In this document: piece after piece, positions 16,609 through 25,421 of the stretch
Layout: each line of letters opens with the position of its first letter
Position numbering within the stretch: the first letter of the stretch is position 1
Position numbers and translations under genes: made by a program
Assembly: GCA_937885015.1 (NCBI GenBank)
Contig: CALAAS010000034.1
Coordinates: forward strand, 26,959 to 90,958
Source of the DNA: an uncultured Clostridium sp.
GTDB lineage: Bacteria; Bacillota; Clostridia; Lachnospirales; Lachnospiraceae
DNA: 64,000 nt
Direction: 5' to 3'
The notes under the pieces: generated by a model
What the model saw: the letters and a program-made list of their open reading frames with translations, nothing else
Databases searched by the model: none
What the model was told of the DNA's origin: nothing

Positions 16609-16965
16609 ATGGATTATCTGCTTTGTATCCCGGCACGGGAGACGAATACGAGAGAAAACTGCGAAAAGATACACAATGTACTGGCAAGAATGTCGGATAA
16701 GTATAAGCTGCGGATTGTTCCGGAGCCTGTGAAAAATAAACAGTTTCCGTGCCCGCCTTATTACAAAAAATACCGGATCTATAAGCCGGTACGGGAGAGG
16801 GACAGCAACGGAGAGGCATATCTGGAAAAAGAGGAGGAAGAGATGATCTTAAGCGTCTGCAAGACGCCTCAGGAGCAGGAGCTGATGAAAAACTGTATTT
16901 ATGCTTATCAGTACTCCGCCTCCATTGTGCTGAAAAGCTTTCGTGATAAGGATAAACGCCGGTAA
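16609..16965 (+). CDS. Hypothetical protein, 118 aa
   Basis: Not recognised. The product is soluble and charged (MDYLLCIPARETN start, a KYRIYKPVRERDSNGEAYLEKEEEE centre, and a helical end NCIYAYQYSASIVLKSFRDKDKRR). Cysteines are few and scattered with no metal motif. A promoter TTGTTG-N17-TATACT stands just upstream (-10 near 16557), and AGGGAGG precedes the ATG, so it is very likely expressed. A terminator hairpin follows at 16990. Codon use matches its neighbours, with no sign of recent transfer. Confidence 0.7.
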   Translation: MDYLLCIPARETNTRENCEKIHNVLARMSDKYKLRIVPEPVKNKQFPCPPYYKKYRIYKPVRERDSNGEAYLEKEEEEMILSVCKTPQEQELMKNCIYAYQYSASIVLKSFRDKDKRR

Positions 16966-16989
16966 ATTTAAGAAAAACAGGAATGATAA

Positions 16990-17033
16990 GGGGATGGATG
17001 TAGAGAAGTCAGTTCTATGGCCATCCTCTTTTT
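16990..17033 (+). terminator. Rho-independent terminator
   Basis: GGGGATGG pairs with CCATCCTC (one G-T pair), followed by TTTTT. Confidence 0.75.
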
Positions 17034-17076
17034 GCATACAGTTCTATAGGACAAGATGCAGGAAGGGGAGAGGCGG

Positions 17077-19836
17077 ATGTATGAGAATAAGACAGAGAAG
17101 CAGATTCTGGAAGAACTGACAACCGATCCGGAGGAGGGACTGCCGGAGACAGAGGTGGCGGAGCGACGCCGCCATTACGGGCCAAACCGCCTGAAGGAGA
17201 TGGAAAAGCAGCGCCTGTGGGCGCGGATAGGCGGACAGCTCTGTGATTCCCTGATTTTCGTGCTGTTTGCGGCGGCCGGGATTTCTGCGATGCTGGGGGA
17301 GTTTGGTGACGCTGTCGTTATTTTGGCCGTGGTGGCGTTAAATACCACCGTGGGAGTCATTCAGGAGGGGAAGGCGCAAAAAGCGTTGGAGGCGCTGAAA
17401 AAGCTGACCCGCCTGGAAGCCGTGGTAATCCGGGGTGGAAAAAAACGGAAGCTGGATGCAGCGGAGCTGGTTCCAGGAGATCTGGTGGCCCTGTATGCCG
17501 GCTGCCAGGTTCCGGCGGATCTCCGGCTCATCGAGACGGTGGGACTGAAAACAGAGGAATCGGCGCTGACGGGAGAGGCTGCCGCTGTTACCAAGGACAG
17601 CCGCTTTTTGGCAGCCGGGCCTTTGCCGGTGGGAGAACAGAAAAACATGGCCTTTATGGCCTCCTATGTGACAGCGGGCCGTGGGATGGGGATCGTGACT
17701 GCTACAGGGATGGGGACGGAAATCGGGAGGATTGCGGCTATGATTCATGAAGCTCCCCAGGAGGAGACGCCGCTGCAGAAGAGACTGTCATCTCTTGGCA
17801 GAACGCTGAGCCTTCTGGCAGTGGGACTCTGTGCGGCCATGTTTCTCCTGGCGGTACTTCAGAAACGTGATGTACTGGAAATGCTGGTTACAGCCATCTC
17901 TCTGGCGGTAGCGGCCGTCCCGGAGGGACTTCCCGCCGTGGTAACGATTGTGTTGGCGCTGAGCGTGACACGAATGGTAAGAGCGGGAACCATCGTACGC
18001 CGCCTTCCTTCGGTGGAGACGCTGGGAGCGGTCAGTGTGGTCTGCTCCGACAAGACGGGAACGCTGACCAAAAACGAGATGACGGTGACGGCCTGCTGGC
18101 TGGACGGTGCTTTGCGCCTGGGGTTTGCCGCGGCGAAAGCGGAGAAAGACGCTATTCCATTTGTGAAAAATTCCAGGGCCGGCCGGCTTTTGACAGAGGT
18201 CTTCTCTCTCTGTACTGAGGCCACCAGGGAGTCCGGGGAGGCCACGGAGGCAGCGCTGCTTTCCTTTGCAGGTCGGTGCGGAGCTGACCAGGATGGATTG
18301 AAAAGGGAGCAGCCCCGTGAGGGAGAATTCCCTTTTGATTCCTCCAGAAAGCGGATGACTACATTTCATCGTGTGGGAGAAAAGCGAAGATACTATATGA
18401 AAGGAGCGCCGGATGTGGTGCTTTCCCGGTGCAGCCATGTGATGGAAAACGGAAAATTTATTCCACTGTCCAGGACTGTTCGGAAAAGACTTGAAGAGGC
18501 AGTGCAGGAGCTGTCCTCGCAGGGACTTCGGGTGCTGGCAGGGGCCATGCGGGAGGAGAGTTCTGGAAATTACCTGGAGAATGGAAATTTTAAGGGTCAG
18601 GATCCGGAGCAGGGATTCGTCTTTCTTGGCCTGGCTGGGATGATGGATCCGCCCAGGGAGGAGGCAGCTGCCGCAGTGGCTGCTTTTCGCCGGGCTTTTG
18701 TCCGGACAATTATGATTACCGGCGATCACAGGGAAACAGCCATGGCCGTGGCAAGACAGCTGGGAATCGCCGGGAAGGGGGACGGATGTATTTCCGGCGC
18801 GGAATTGGACAGGATGGGGGAAGAAGAGCTTCGCCGTCGTCTGCCGTCGGTTTCTGTGTTTGCCCGGGTATCGCCGGATCACAAGGTAAGAATTGTAAGA
18901 GCCCTTCGGGACAACGGCCATATTACGGCTATGACAGGAGATGGAGTCAATGACGCTCCCTCCCTGAAGTATGCAGACATCGGTATTGCCATGGGCCGGG
19001 GCGGAACGGACGTGGCAAGACAGGCGGCGGATATGATTCTCACGGACGACAATTTTGCCACCATCGAGAAGGCCATTGAAGAGGGAAGGGGAATATACGA
19101 AAATATAAGAAAATCCGTGATTTTCTTGCTTTCTTCGAATTTCGGGGAAATTATAACCATGTTTTTTGCCATCGCCGCCGGAATTCCCTCTCCCTTGAAG
19201 CCAGGTCATATTCTGTGGATTAACCTGATTACGGATTCACTTCCGGCACTGGCTTTGGGCGTGGATGAAAATGACAGGAGGCAGCTGATGAACCGACCCC
19301 CCAGGGGAGAAAAGGAGACGTTGTTCGCCCGGGGCGGATGGCGCTGCACTGTTTTTTACGGGATTTTAATCGGAGTCGTCAGCCTGGCTGCATTTTTTTA
19401 CGTCCCCTGGGAAATTTCCCTGATTTGCGGGCAGACCTTCAGCTGGGAGGGACTGAGGGAGATCCTTCGGGATGGGGAAATTCTGTGTCGGGCACAGACC
19501 TATGCCTTTACCGTGCTGGGACTGTCCGAGCTGTTTCATGCAGTGGGGATGCGGAACCGGGAGGTTTCCGTATTTTCCAGAGAACTTCCGAAGAATACCG
19601 TGATGGCCTTCGCTTTTTTTGGGGGGATACTTCTGCAGGCGGCTGTCACGGGGATTCCATGGCTTTCCAGGCTTTTTAAAGCTTCCGTACTTGGCATTGG
19701 AGACTGGCTGGTTTTGCTGCCCCTTTCAGCGGCGCCGCTGTTGACCCACGAGCTGCTGGCGGCATTCCGAAGGACGGGGCAGAGAAATCAGGAAGAGATC
19801 AGGGGAAAACGCGTTTATAGAAGGCCAGGCCAATGA
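17077..19836 (+). CDS. P-type cation-transporting ATPase, Ca2+-type (P2)
   Basis: Exports cations, most likely Ca2+, at the cost of ATP. The 919-aa chain has the actuator motif ALTGEA, the phosphorylation motif CSDKTGTLTKNEMT (Asp near residue 325), KGAPDVVLSRC in the nucleotide-binding domain, and TGDGVNDAPSLKYADIGIAMG. The M4 ion-site sequence VPEGLPA is that of Ca2+ (SERCA/PMCA/LMCA1) and related P2 pumps. Ten membrane segments are expected; the C-terminal four are visible. ATG 17077 fits AAGGGGAGAGG; ATG 17056 is a weaker option. The last 38 bp overlap the 3' end of the convergent YtaF-like gene. Confidence 0.92.
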   Translation: MYENKTEKQILEELTTDPEEGLPETEVAERRRHYGPNRLKEMEKQRLWARIGGQLCDSLIFVLFAAAGISAMLGEFGDAVVILAVVALNTTVGVIQEGKAQKALEALKKLTRLEAVVIRGGKKRKLDAAELVPGDLVALYAGCQVPADLRLIETVGLKTEESALTGEAAAVTKDSRFLAAGPLPVGEQKNMAFMASYVTAGRGMGIVTATGMGTEIGRIAAMIHEAPQEETPLQKRLSSLGRTLSLLAVGLCAAMFLLAVLQKRDVLEMLVTAISLAVAAVPEGLPAVVTIVLALSVTRMVRAGTIVRRLPSVETLGAVSVVCSDKTGTLTKNEMTVTACWLDGALRLGFAAAKAEKDAIPFVKNSRAGRLLTEVFSLCTEATRESGEATEAALLSFAGRCGADQDGLKREQPREGEFPFDSSRKRMTTFHRVGEKRRYYMKGAPDVVLSRCSHVMENGKFIPLSRTVRKRLEEAVQELSSQGLRVLAGAMREESSGNYLENGNFKGQDPEQGFVFLGLAGMMDPPREEAAAAVAAFRRAFVRTIMITGDHRETAMAVARQLGIAGKGDGCISGAELDRMGEEELRRRLPSVSVFARVSPDHKVRIVRALRDNGHITAMTGDGVNDAPSLKYADIGIAMGRGGTDVARQAADMILTDDNFATIEKAIEEGRGIYENIRKSVIFLLSSNFGEIITMFFAIAAGIPSPLKPGHILWINLITDSLPALALGVDENDRRQLMNRPPRGEKETLFARGGWRCTVFYGILIGVVSLAAFFYVPWEISLICGQTFSWEGLREILRDGEILCRAQTYAFTVLGLSELFHAVGMRNREVSVFSRELPKNTVMAFAFFGGILLQAAVTGIPWLSRLFKASVLGIGDWLVLLPLSAAPLLTHELLAAFRRTGQRNQEEIRGKRVYRRPGQ

Positions 19837-20437
19837 GCAGAAGACCGCAGAGCCAGGAGAGATCGGGTCCTTTGCGTACTGCGGCGCGGGTTCCAAGAAA
19901 GTGACCTCCATACAGGGCAGCTCCGGTAATGAAAAAGGAAAAAAGGGCAGCCAGAGGAAGACGGTTTAAAAAGAGGCCGGCGCCCAGTCCGGCGGTCACG
20001 CTGTCAAAGGCCAGGGCCAGACCCAGAAACAGAGATTCTCTTGGCGAAAGAACAGCCGGTTCCGTCTGATTCGCCTTTTCAGGGTCAGCGTAGACGGTCA
20101 GGAGAAACGTAATGTGAGAAAGGGTAAAGGAAAGCGTACGTTCTTTTTTCAGGCGGCGGAAGGCAGATTTCAGCGCAGTGTCAAACAGTTTTAAAACCCC
20201 CAGGGACAGAAGCAGAAAAAAACAGGCGGATGAGGCAAGAGCAGGAGGAAGGAAAAGGGAGACGGCATCCCCGAGAGCCAGCGAAAGCGTCAATGTGCCG
20301 GAGGAAAGGGCACATATAACGGCAGCGGAAGAAAAGGGAATATGAACCCGGTCGGCTCCATACAGGAATCCGGTTGCAAAGGAGTCCAGTGAAAGGGCGG
20401 CAGCCAGAAGAAACAGAAGAGAAATACAGGAATTCAT
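19799..20437 (-). CDS. ytaF: YtaF/MntP-like membrane protein
   Basis: 212 aa from ATG 20437, preceded by GGAGG. It has six predicted membrane segments in two similar halves, each opening with the paired Asp motif of the MntP/YtaF family: ALSLDSFATGFLYGA near the start and GLALAFDSVTAGLGAG in the second half. YtaF is a sporulation-associated membrane protein in Bacillus; MntP exports Mn2+. The longer central loop (KKERTLSF...PEKANQTEPAV) fits YtaF better. Ion efflux is inferred from the family, not shown. Its 3' end overlaps that of the ATPase gene by 38 bp on the opposite strand. Confidence 0.8.
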   Translation of the reverse strand: MNSCISLLFLLAAALSLDSFATGFLYGADRVHIPFSSAAVICALSSGTLTLSLALGDAVSLFLPPALASSACFFLLLSLGVLKLFDTALKSAFRRLKKERTLSFTLSHITFLLTVYADPEKANQTEPAVLSPRESLFLGLALAFDSVTAGLGAGLFLNRLPLAALFSFFITGAALYGGHFLGTRAAVRKGPDLSWLCGLLLIGLAFYKRVFP

Positions 20438-20643
20438 AGGGAAAAGCCTCCGTTTGGGAAAGCACGTCTTTAGTAGTATTGTATTCTGCAGCTGGTATTT
20501 GGCCACAGCGGAAGGCAGTCGGATGCAGGCATTTGCCGGATTCTTATGAAATATGCTTGTCCTTTATGGGAAAACACCCTATAATAGAGGAAAAGTGCGG
20601 AGTAAAAGAAGTAAGAAAATATACGCAGAAGAAGAGGTACAAA

Positions 20644-23130
20644 ATGGAAGAAAAGCAGACAGAGCCGGGGAAAAAGAAAAAACCGGAAAGCCGAAAGCAG
20701 GATTCCGGGAAAAAGAGTGGCGTGAGAATTGTGCTGCACTCCATGCTCACGATTTTCCGTGTGATGTTCGGAACCCTGTTTTTGATTTGTATCATTGCGG
20801 CGATCGGAGCCATCGGAATTGTGACAGCAAAGCTTTACCCGGTTTACGAGGGGTATAAAAACCAGGTTGCAGGTGTGGTGGAGGAAAGTACGCCGGATAC
20901 CTTCCGCCTGCAGGAGGCCAGTTATATTTACGATGTCAACGGAGACGTCCTGGCAAAGCTGACAGGAGATGAGGATTCTACCTATCTGCCCTTTGAAGAG
21001 ATTCCTCAGGATGCCATTGAAGCGTTTGTGGCCATTGAGGACAGAACCTTCTGGCAGAATTCGGGCATTGATCTGAAGGGGATTATCCGGGTAGGGATCA
21101 ACTATTTTCTGACTGGCGGAGAGGAGATGCATGGCGCCAGTACCATTACACAGCAGCTGGCGCGAAACCGCTTTCTGACCAGGGAGGTGTCCATTGAGAG
21201 GAAGATCAAGGAGATTCTGATCGCGCTGGATCTGACGGAGAAATATACCAAAGAGCAGATCATGGAGTACTATATCAATGATATCAGTTTCGCCAATACA
21301 TATTATGGCCTTCAGGCAGCAGCCAGAGGGTATTTCGGAAAAAATGCCGGCGAGCTGACCCTGAGCCAGATTGCGTATCTGTGCGCCATTCCAAATTCGC
21401 CCACTTACTACAATCCCTATCGCCATCCGGAGAACGCCATCAAGCGTCGGGACAAAATCCTGGGTGATATGATGGAGATGGGGTTTATCACGGAGGAAGA
21501 GTACGAGACAGCGCTGGCGGAGACGATTACGGTGGAGCGAAGGAGTGTCCCACTGCATAATTACGAGACTACGTATGCCGTGGACTGCGCGGTTCGGTAT
21601 CTGATGCGCCGGGATGGTTTTGAATTCCGCTATGGTTTTCAAAACAAAAAAGACTATGAAGAATATGAGAAAAAATACGCACAGGTATACAGCCAGGAGA
21701 GAGATGCTTTGTATACAGGTGGTTACAATCTCTATACATCCATCGACCCGGATCGTCAGGCGGTGCTGCAGGCATCTCTGGATGAGGTTTTGTCTTTTGA
21801 CAGTAAGGTGTCCGAAAGCGGCGTGTATTTGCTGCAGGGTGCAGCCACGGTTATTGACAACAGTACCAATCGAGTGGTGGCAATCGTAGGAGGAAGAAGC
21901 CAGGAGACAGATACTTACACATTAAACCGTGCATTCCAGAGTGACCGGCAGCCGGGGAGCGCCATTAAACCGTTGATTGTATATGCACCGGCGCTGGAAA
22001 ATGGATATAAATCCACAACCCGGATTCCCAACATCAATGTCGATGAGGCCAAGAAAAAGGGCGCGGATGTAAAGAAGCTTACAGGCGAAGGCCTGGCGCT
22101 GCGCAATGCAGTGGAGAAAAGCCGAAACGGCGTCGCCTGGTATATTTACGATGATATTACACCGGCTTTAGGACTCTCCTATCTGACGCAGATGCGGTTT
22201 GATAATATTGTTCCGGAGGATTATTATCCTGCCACCTCTCTGGGCGGCTTTACCCATGGAGCGACGACCGAAGAGATGGCCGGGGCTTATGCGGCTTTGG
22301 CCAGAGAGGGTGTTTACAGAGAACCTACCTGTATTGTGAAGATGATCAACAATCAGGGGGAAGATATCTTTGAGGAATATCCGGAGATTCAGGTGTACCA
22401 GAGAAACAGCGCGGTGTTGATGACGGATATTCTGACAGGGGTTATCAAGCGCGGAACGGCTGCATCCATGGGCTGGAGCGGTGAGATTGAGGCGGCCGGA
22501 AAGACGGGAACGACCAATGGCAGCAAGGATGGATGGTTCTGTGGTATGACGCCCTACTATACCATGTCTGTCTGGGTTGGATACGATCAGCCCAGGATGC
22601 TTTCCAGCCTGTACGGAGCGACCTATCCGGCCTCCATCTGGAAAAATGCCATGAAGGGCATGACAGAAGGTCTTCCGGCTGCATCGTTTGCGGAGCCGGA
22701 GACGGATAATGGCCGGGGAGACGGCGATTATCTGGCAGGGCATGAGGATGAGACAGAGATTTCAGCCGGCTATACGGTGGGAGATTTCCGGAGAGACCAT
22801 CAGCTGGCGGATGAAGCCATGGAGCTTTTGGAGGCGGCAAAAACGGGAAGTTCCGGGCAGAGCAGCAGTGATCTGAAGAAAGAGGCAGCAGACCGGATTG
22901 CCCAGATCAGGAGCTCGTCCATGCGGGCGAGGATGGAGCGGATCCGGACTACTGGAGCGCCGGTAAATGCGGCAGCAGCTCCTCCTCCCACACTTCCGTC
23001 GGTTCCTGTGGATCAGAATCAGCTTCCGCCTGCGCCGGAGACGGTGCCTCAGGGACCAGGCAGTGCTGGCACAGGACCGGCTTCTCAGCAGCCGGAGGCT
23101 CATGGGCCGGCCAGCGAGATTATAAATTAA
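20644..23130 (+). CDS. Class A penicillin-binding protein (PBP1A-type)
   Basis: Bifunctional glycosyltransferase/transpeptidase that builds peptidoglycan. 828 aa from ATG 20644. A Lys-rich cytoplasmic start and one membrane anchor (about 35-62) precede the GT51 domain, with EDRTFWQNSGID, GASTITQQLARN and RKIKEILIALDLT. The transpeptidase part has SAIK (QPGSAIKPL), SRN and AGKTGTTNGSKDGW. The C-terminal 130 residues are a Ser/Pro/Ala-rich disordered tail (APPPTLPSVPVDQNQLPPAPETVPQ...). It is monocistronic, divergent from the YtaF-like gene, and ended by a long hairpin. Confidence 0.93.
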   Translation: MEEKQTEPGKKKKPESRKQDSGKKSGVRIVLHSMLTIFRVMFGTLFLICIIAAIGAIGIVTAKLYPVYEGYKNQVAGVVEESTPDTFRLQEASYIYDVNGDVLAKLTGDEDSTYLPFEEIPQDAIEAFVAIEDRTFWQNSGIDLKGIIRVGINYFLTGGEEMHGASTITQQLARNRFLTREVSIERKIKEILIALDLTEKYTKEQIMEYYINDISFANTYYGLQAAARGYFGKNAGELTLSQIAYLCAIPNSPTYYNPYRHPENAIKRRDKILGDMMEMGFITEEEYETALAETITVERRSVPLHNYETTYAVDCAVRYLMRRDGFEFRYGFQNKKDYEEYEKKYAQVYSQERDALYTGGYNLYTSIDPDRQAVLQASLDEVLSFDSKVSESGVYLLQGAATVIDNSTNRVVAIVGGRSQETDTYTLNRAFQSDRQPGSAIKPLIVYAPALENGYKSTTRIPNINVDEAKKKGADVKKLTGEGLALRNAVEKSRNGVAWYIYDDITPALGLSYLTQMRFDNIVPEDYYPATSLGGFTHGATTEEMAGAYAALAREGVYREPTCIVKMINNQGEDIFEEYPEIQVYQRNSAVLMTDILTGVIKRGTAASMGWSGEIEAAGKTGTTNGSKDGWFCGMTPYYTMSVWVGYDQPRMLSSLYGATYPASIWKNAMKGMTEGLPAASFAEPETDNGRGDGDYLAGHEDETEISAGYTVGDFRRDHQLADEAMELLEAAKTGSSGQSSSDLKKEAADRIAQIRSSSMRARMERIRTTGAPVNAAAAPPPTLPSVPVDQNQLPPAPETVPQGPGSAGTGPASQQPEAHGPASEIIN

Positions 23131-23191
23131 AAAAACGTTCTGTAAGGATCGCCATGCGGCGGAAAGGAATTTTGCCGCAGAAGCGATTCAC

Positions 23192-23229
23192 AGCAAGAAA
23201 GAAGCTCGCGGGCGAGCTTCTTTCTTGCT
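23192..23229. terminator. Long perfect hairpin, probable bidirectional terminator
   Basis: AGCAAGAAAGAAGCTCGC and its exact complement are separated by two bases, giving an 18-bp stem. No extended T-run follows on the + strand. It lies between the PBP gene and the convergent DUF4397 gene and probably serves both. Confidence 0.8.
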
Positions 23230-23240
23230 GATTGCAGGAA

Positions 23241-23927
23241 TCAGGAGGACATCAGCTGTACGGAGAAGCTTCCGAAGGTTCCCAGGATAGACAGGGTATA
23301 GGTTCTTCCATTGAGAATCCGGATATTGGTATTGATGATAGTATTTCCTGGAGAGGTTCTTCGGTAGACGGTCATTTGATAAATGCCGGGGATGATGTGA
23401 AGATAGCGGGTATAGTTCATGTAATCCAGATCCGAAACAACAAGGCGGCCATTTAAGTAGATATCCAGAGGTTCCTGGATGGATGAGGCATTGTAAAAAC
23501 GCAGGTGGGCGATTTCAGAGGATGTGGAGAAGAAAGGTGATAAAACACCCCATGTCCAGAGAATGCCGCTATGGTTATGAGGCCACATGGGCGGGGAACA
23601 GCTTAAGCAGGTGCCGGAATTTCCGGATCCGCCGGATGGGAGGGACGGGGTGACAGGACCGATGGGGCCAAATCCCGGCGCAGTATTGCCAGGCACGTCT
23701 TCCGGCAGGGATGGAGTGACAGGTCCAGCCGGGCCAAAACCTGGCGCCACGTTCAGATCGGAATCGCTGTCCAGGGACGGGGTAACGGGGCCCAGGGGAC
23801 CGAAACCCGGAGCGGCCGGTGCAGTGTCCGCGGAAGCTGCCGGAAATCCGGAAGCAGCCTGGGCAGAGGAGGAGTCTGCGACGGAACGGTCGGAGGTGGA
23901 GGAGTCATTGTAATTATACGTTTCCAT
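23241..23927 (-). CDS. DUF4397 protein with Pro/Gly-rich triple repeat
   Basis: 228 aa from ATG 23927, preceded by TGAGG. No signal peptide is evident. After a Ser/Ala-rich start come three tandem repeats of APGFGPxGPVTPSL separated by Asp/Ser-rich spacers (about residues 35-100). A short Cys segment (CLSCSPPMWPHNHS) leads to a C-terminal DUF4397 domain: LRFYNASSIQEPLDIYLNGRLVVSDLDYMNYTRYLHIIPGIYQMTVYRR. In Clostridia such proteins occur singly, and some relatives are linked to the spore or cell surface; the role here is unknown. The repeats look like a surface or coat linker. Confidence 0.75.
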   Translation of the reverse strand: METYNYNDSSTSDRSVADSSSAQAASGFPAASADTAPAAPGFGPLGPVTPSLDSDSDLNVAPGFGPAGPVTPSLPEDVPGNTAPGFGPIGPVTPSLPSGGSGNSGTCLSCSPPMWPHNHSGILWTWGVLSPFFSTSSEIAHLRFYNASSIQEPLDIYLNGRLVVSDLDYMNYTRYLHIIPGIYQMTVYRRTSPGNTIINTNIRILNGRTYTLSILGTFGSFSVQLMSS

Positions 23928-24123
23928 AAAAAATACCTCATTTCGTTTTATATAGTTCATTATATGTGAGAATTTCGGAAAGTTCCTGTTTTCTGGAAAA
24001 AGAAATTTTTCCGGTTGAAACAGGCAGAAGAATCCGATATAATAGGCAGTATTATACAATTCCGTTATAGCAGATATAAAATCTTCGTATAACGGATGAA
24101 AAATGAATATGGGGGTAGGAATC

Positions 24124-25407
24124 ATGAATTCAACCAAAGAGAAGGGACGGGCGATTGCGCTTCTTCCGATTGCTGTTTTCCTTCTGATTTTTCTCGGCAG
24201 CGGCGTTCTGACGGGAGATTTTTACAGTATGCCGGCGATTGTGGCATTCCTGATTGCCCTGGCAGTGGCCTTTTTCCAGAACCGTTCCGTCAGCTTTTCG
24301 GACAAGATCTGTCTGGCTGCAAAGGGCGTTGGCGAGGAAAATATTATTACGATGTGTCTGATTTTCCTGGCGGCTGGAGCGTTTTCCGGTGCCGTCAAGG
24401 CAGCCGGCGGCGTGGAGAGTACGGTTAATCTGGGCCTTTCGGTGCTTCCCTCCGGGATGGCGGTAGCCGGCCTTTTTGTGATCGGCTGTTTTATTTCCAT
24501 TTCCATGGGAACCTCTGTGGGAACGATCACGGCGCTGGCGCCCATTGCAGCCGGTATCAGCGCCAAGACCGGTATTTCTGCGGCCATTTGTGCCGGCGCC
24601 GTAGTGGGAGGCGCCATGTTCGGCGACAACCTTTCCATGATTTCGGATACGACCATTGCAGCTGTAAAAACCCAGGACTGTGAGATGAAAGATAAGTTCC
24701 GGGAGAATTTTAAGATCGTCCTTCCGGCGGCCATCGTGACGCTGGTGCTGTTCCTGATCCTGGGCCACACGACCGACTATTCCCTGGATAAAGAACTTCC
24801 TTACAATATTTTCCAGGTACTTCCCTATCTGGTGGTTCTGGTGGGGGCCCTGGTGGGTGTCAATGTGTTTGTGGTTCTGATGAGCGGAACGGTGCTCTCC
24901 CTGATTGTGGGACTTTCCACTGGTGCGTTTACGACGGCAGACATGTTTAAATACGTGGGCGATGGGATCATGAGTATGTACGATATCACTGTGATCTCCA
25001 TTATCGTGGCCAGTATCGTGGCTCTGGTTCGGGAGTACGGCGGTATTGATTTTGTCCTGTCCTTTATCCGAAAGAGGATCCAGACCCAGCGCGGCGGGGA
25101 ACTGGGAATCGCTGCCCTGGCACTTCTGGTGGATCTCTGTACTGCCAACAATACGGTAGCCATCGTGATGGCAGGGCCCATCGCGAAGGAGATCAGCACG
25201 GATTTTGATGTGACTCCGCGGCGGTCTGCGTCCCTGATCGACATGTTCAGTTCCATGGGCCAGGGACTTATTCCCTATGGTGCCCAGATGCTGGCGGCAG
25301 CCAGTCTGACAGGATTGACGCCCTTTGATATCATTCCTTACTGCTATTATCCGTTTTTAATGGGACTCAGTGGTCTGATCTTTATTTTAATTAAGAAGAG
25401 AAAGTAA
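24124..25407 (+). CDS. NhaC-family Na+/H+ antiporter-like membrane protein
   Basis: 427 aa with 10-12 membrane segments. The family signatures are the paired GTSVGTITALAPIAAGIS and GAVVGGAMFGDNLSMISDTTIAA stretches, the latter holding the conserved GDNLSxISDTT ion-binding motif, and TANNTVAIVMAGPIAKEI later. Members exchange Na+ for H+, or act as amino-acid or malate/lactate exchangers. ATG 24124 is used as GGGGGTAGG precedes it. A sodium:neurotransmitter symporter gene follows 14 bp later, so the two are probably one transcript and share the sodium gradient. Confidence 0.88.
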   Translation: MNSTKEKGRAIALLPIAVFLLIFLGSGVLTGDFYSMPAIVAFLIALAVAFFQNRSVSFSDKICLAAKGVGEENIITMCLIFLAAGAFSGAVKAAGGVESTVNLGLSVLPSGMAVAGLFVIGCFISISMGTSVGTITALAPIAAGISAKTGISAAICAGAVVGGAMFGDNLSMISDTTIAAVKTQDCEMKDKFRENFKIVLPAAIVTLVLFLILGHTTDYSLDKELPYNIFQVLPYLVVLVGALVGVNVFVVLMSGTVLSLIVGLSTGAFTTADMFKYVGDGIMSMYDITVISIIVASIVALVREYGGIDFVLSFIRKRIQTQRGGELGIAALALLVDLCTANNTVAIVMAGPIAKEISTDFDVTPRRSASLIDMFSSMGQGLIPYGAQMLAAASLTGLTPFDIIPYCYYPFLMGLSGLIFILIKKRK

Positions 25408-25421
25408 GAGGTACATGCATC

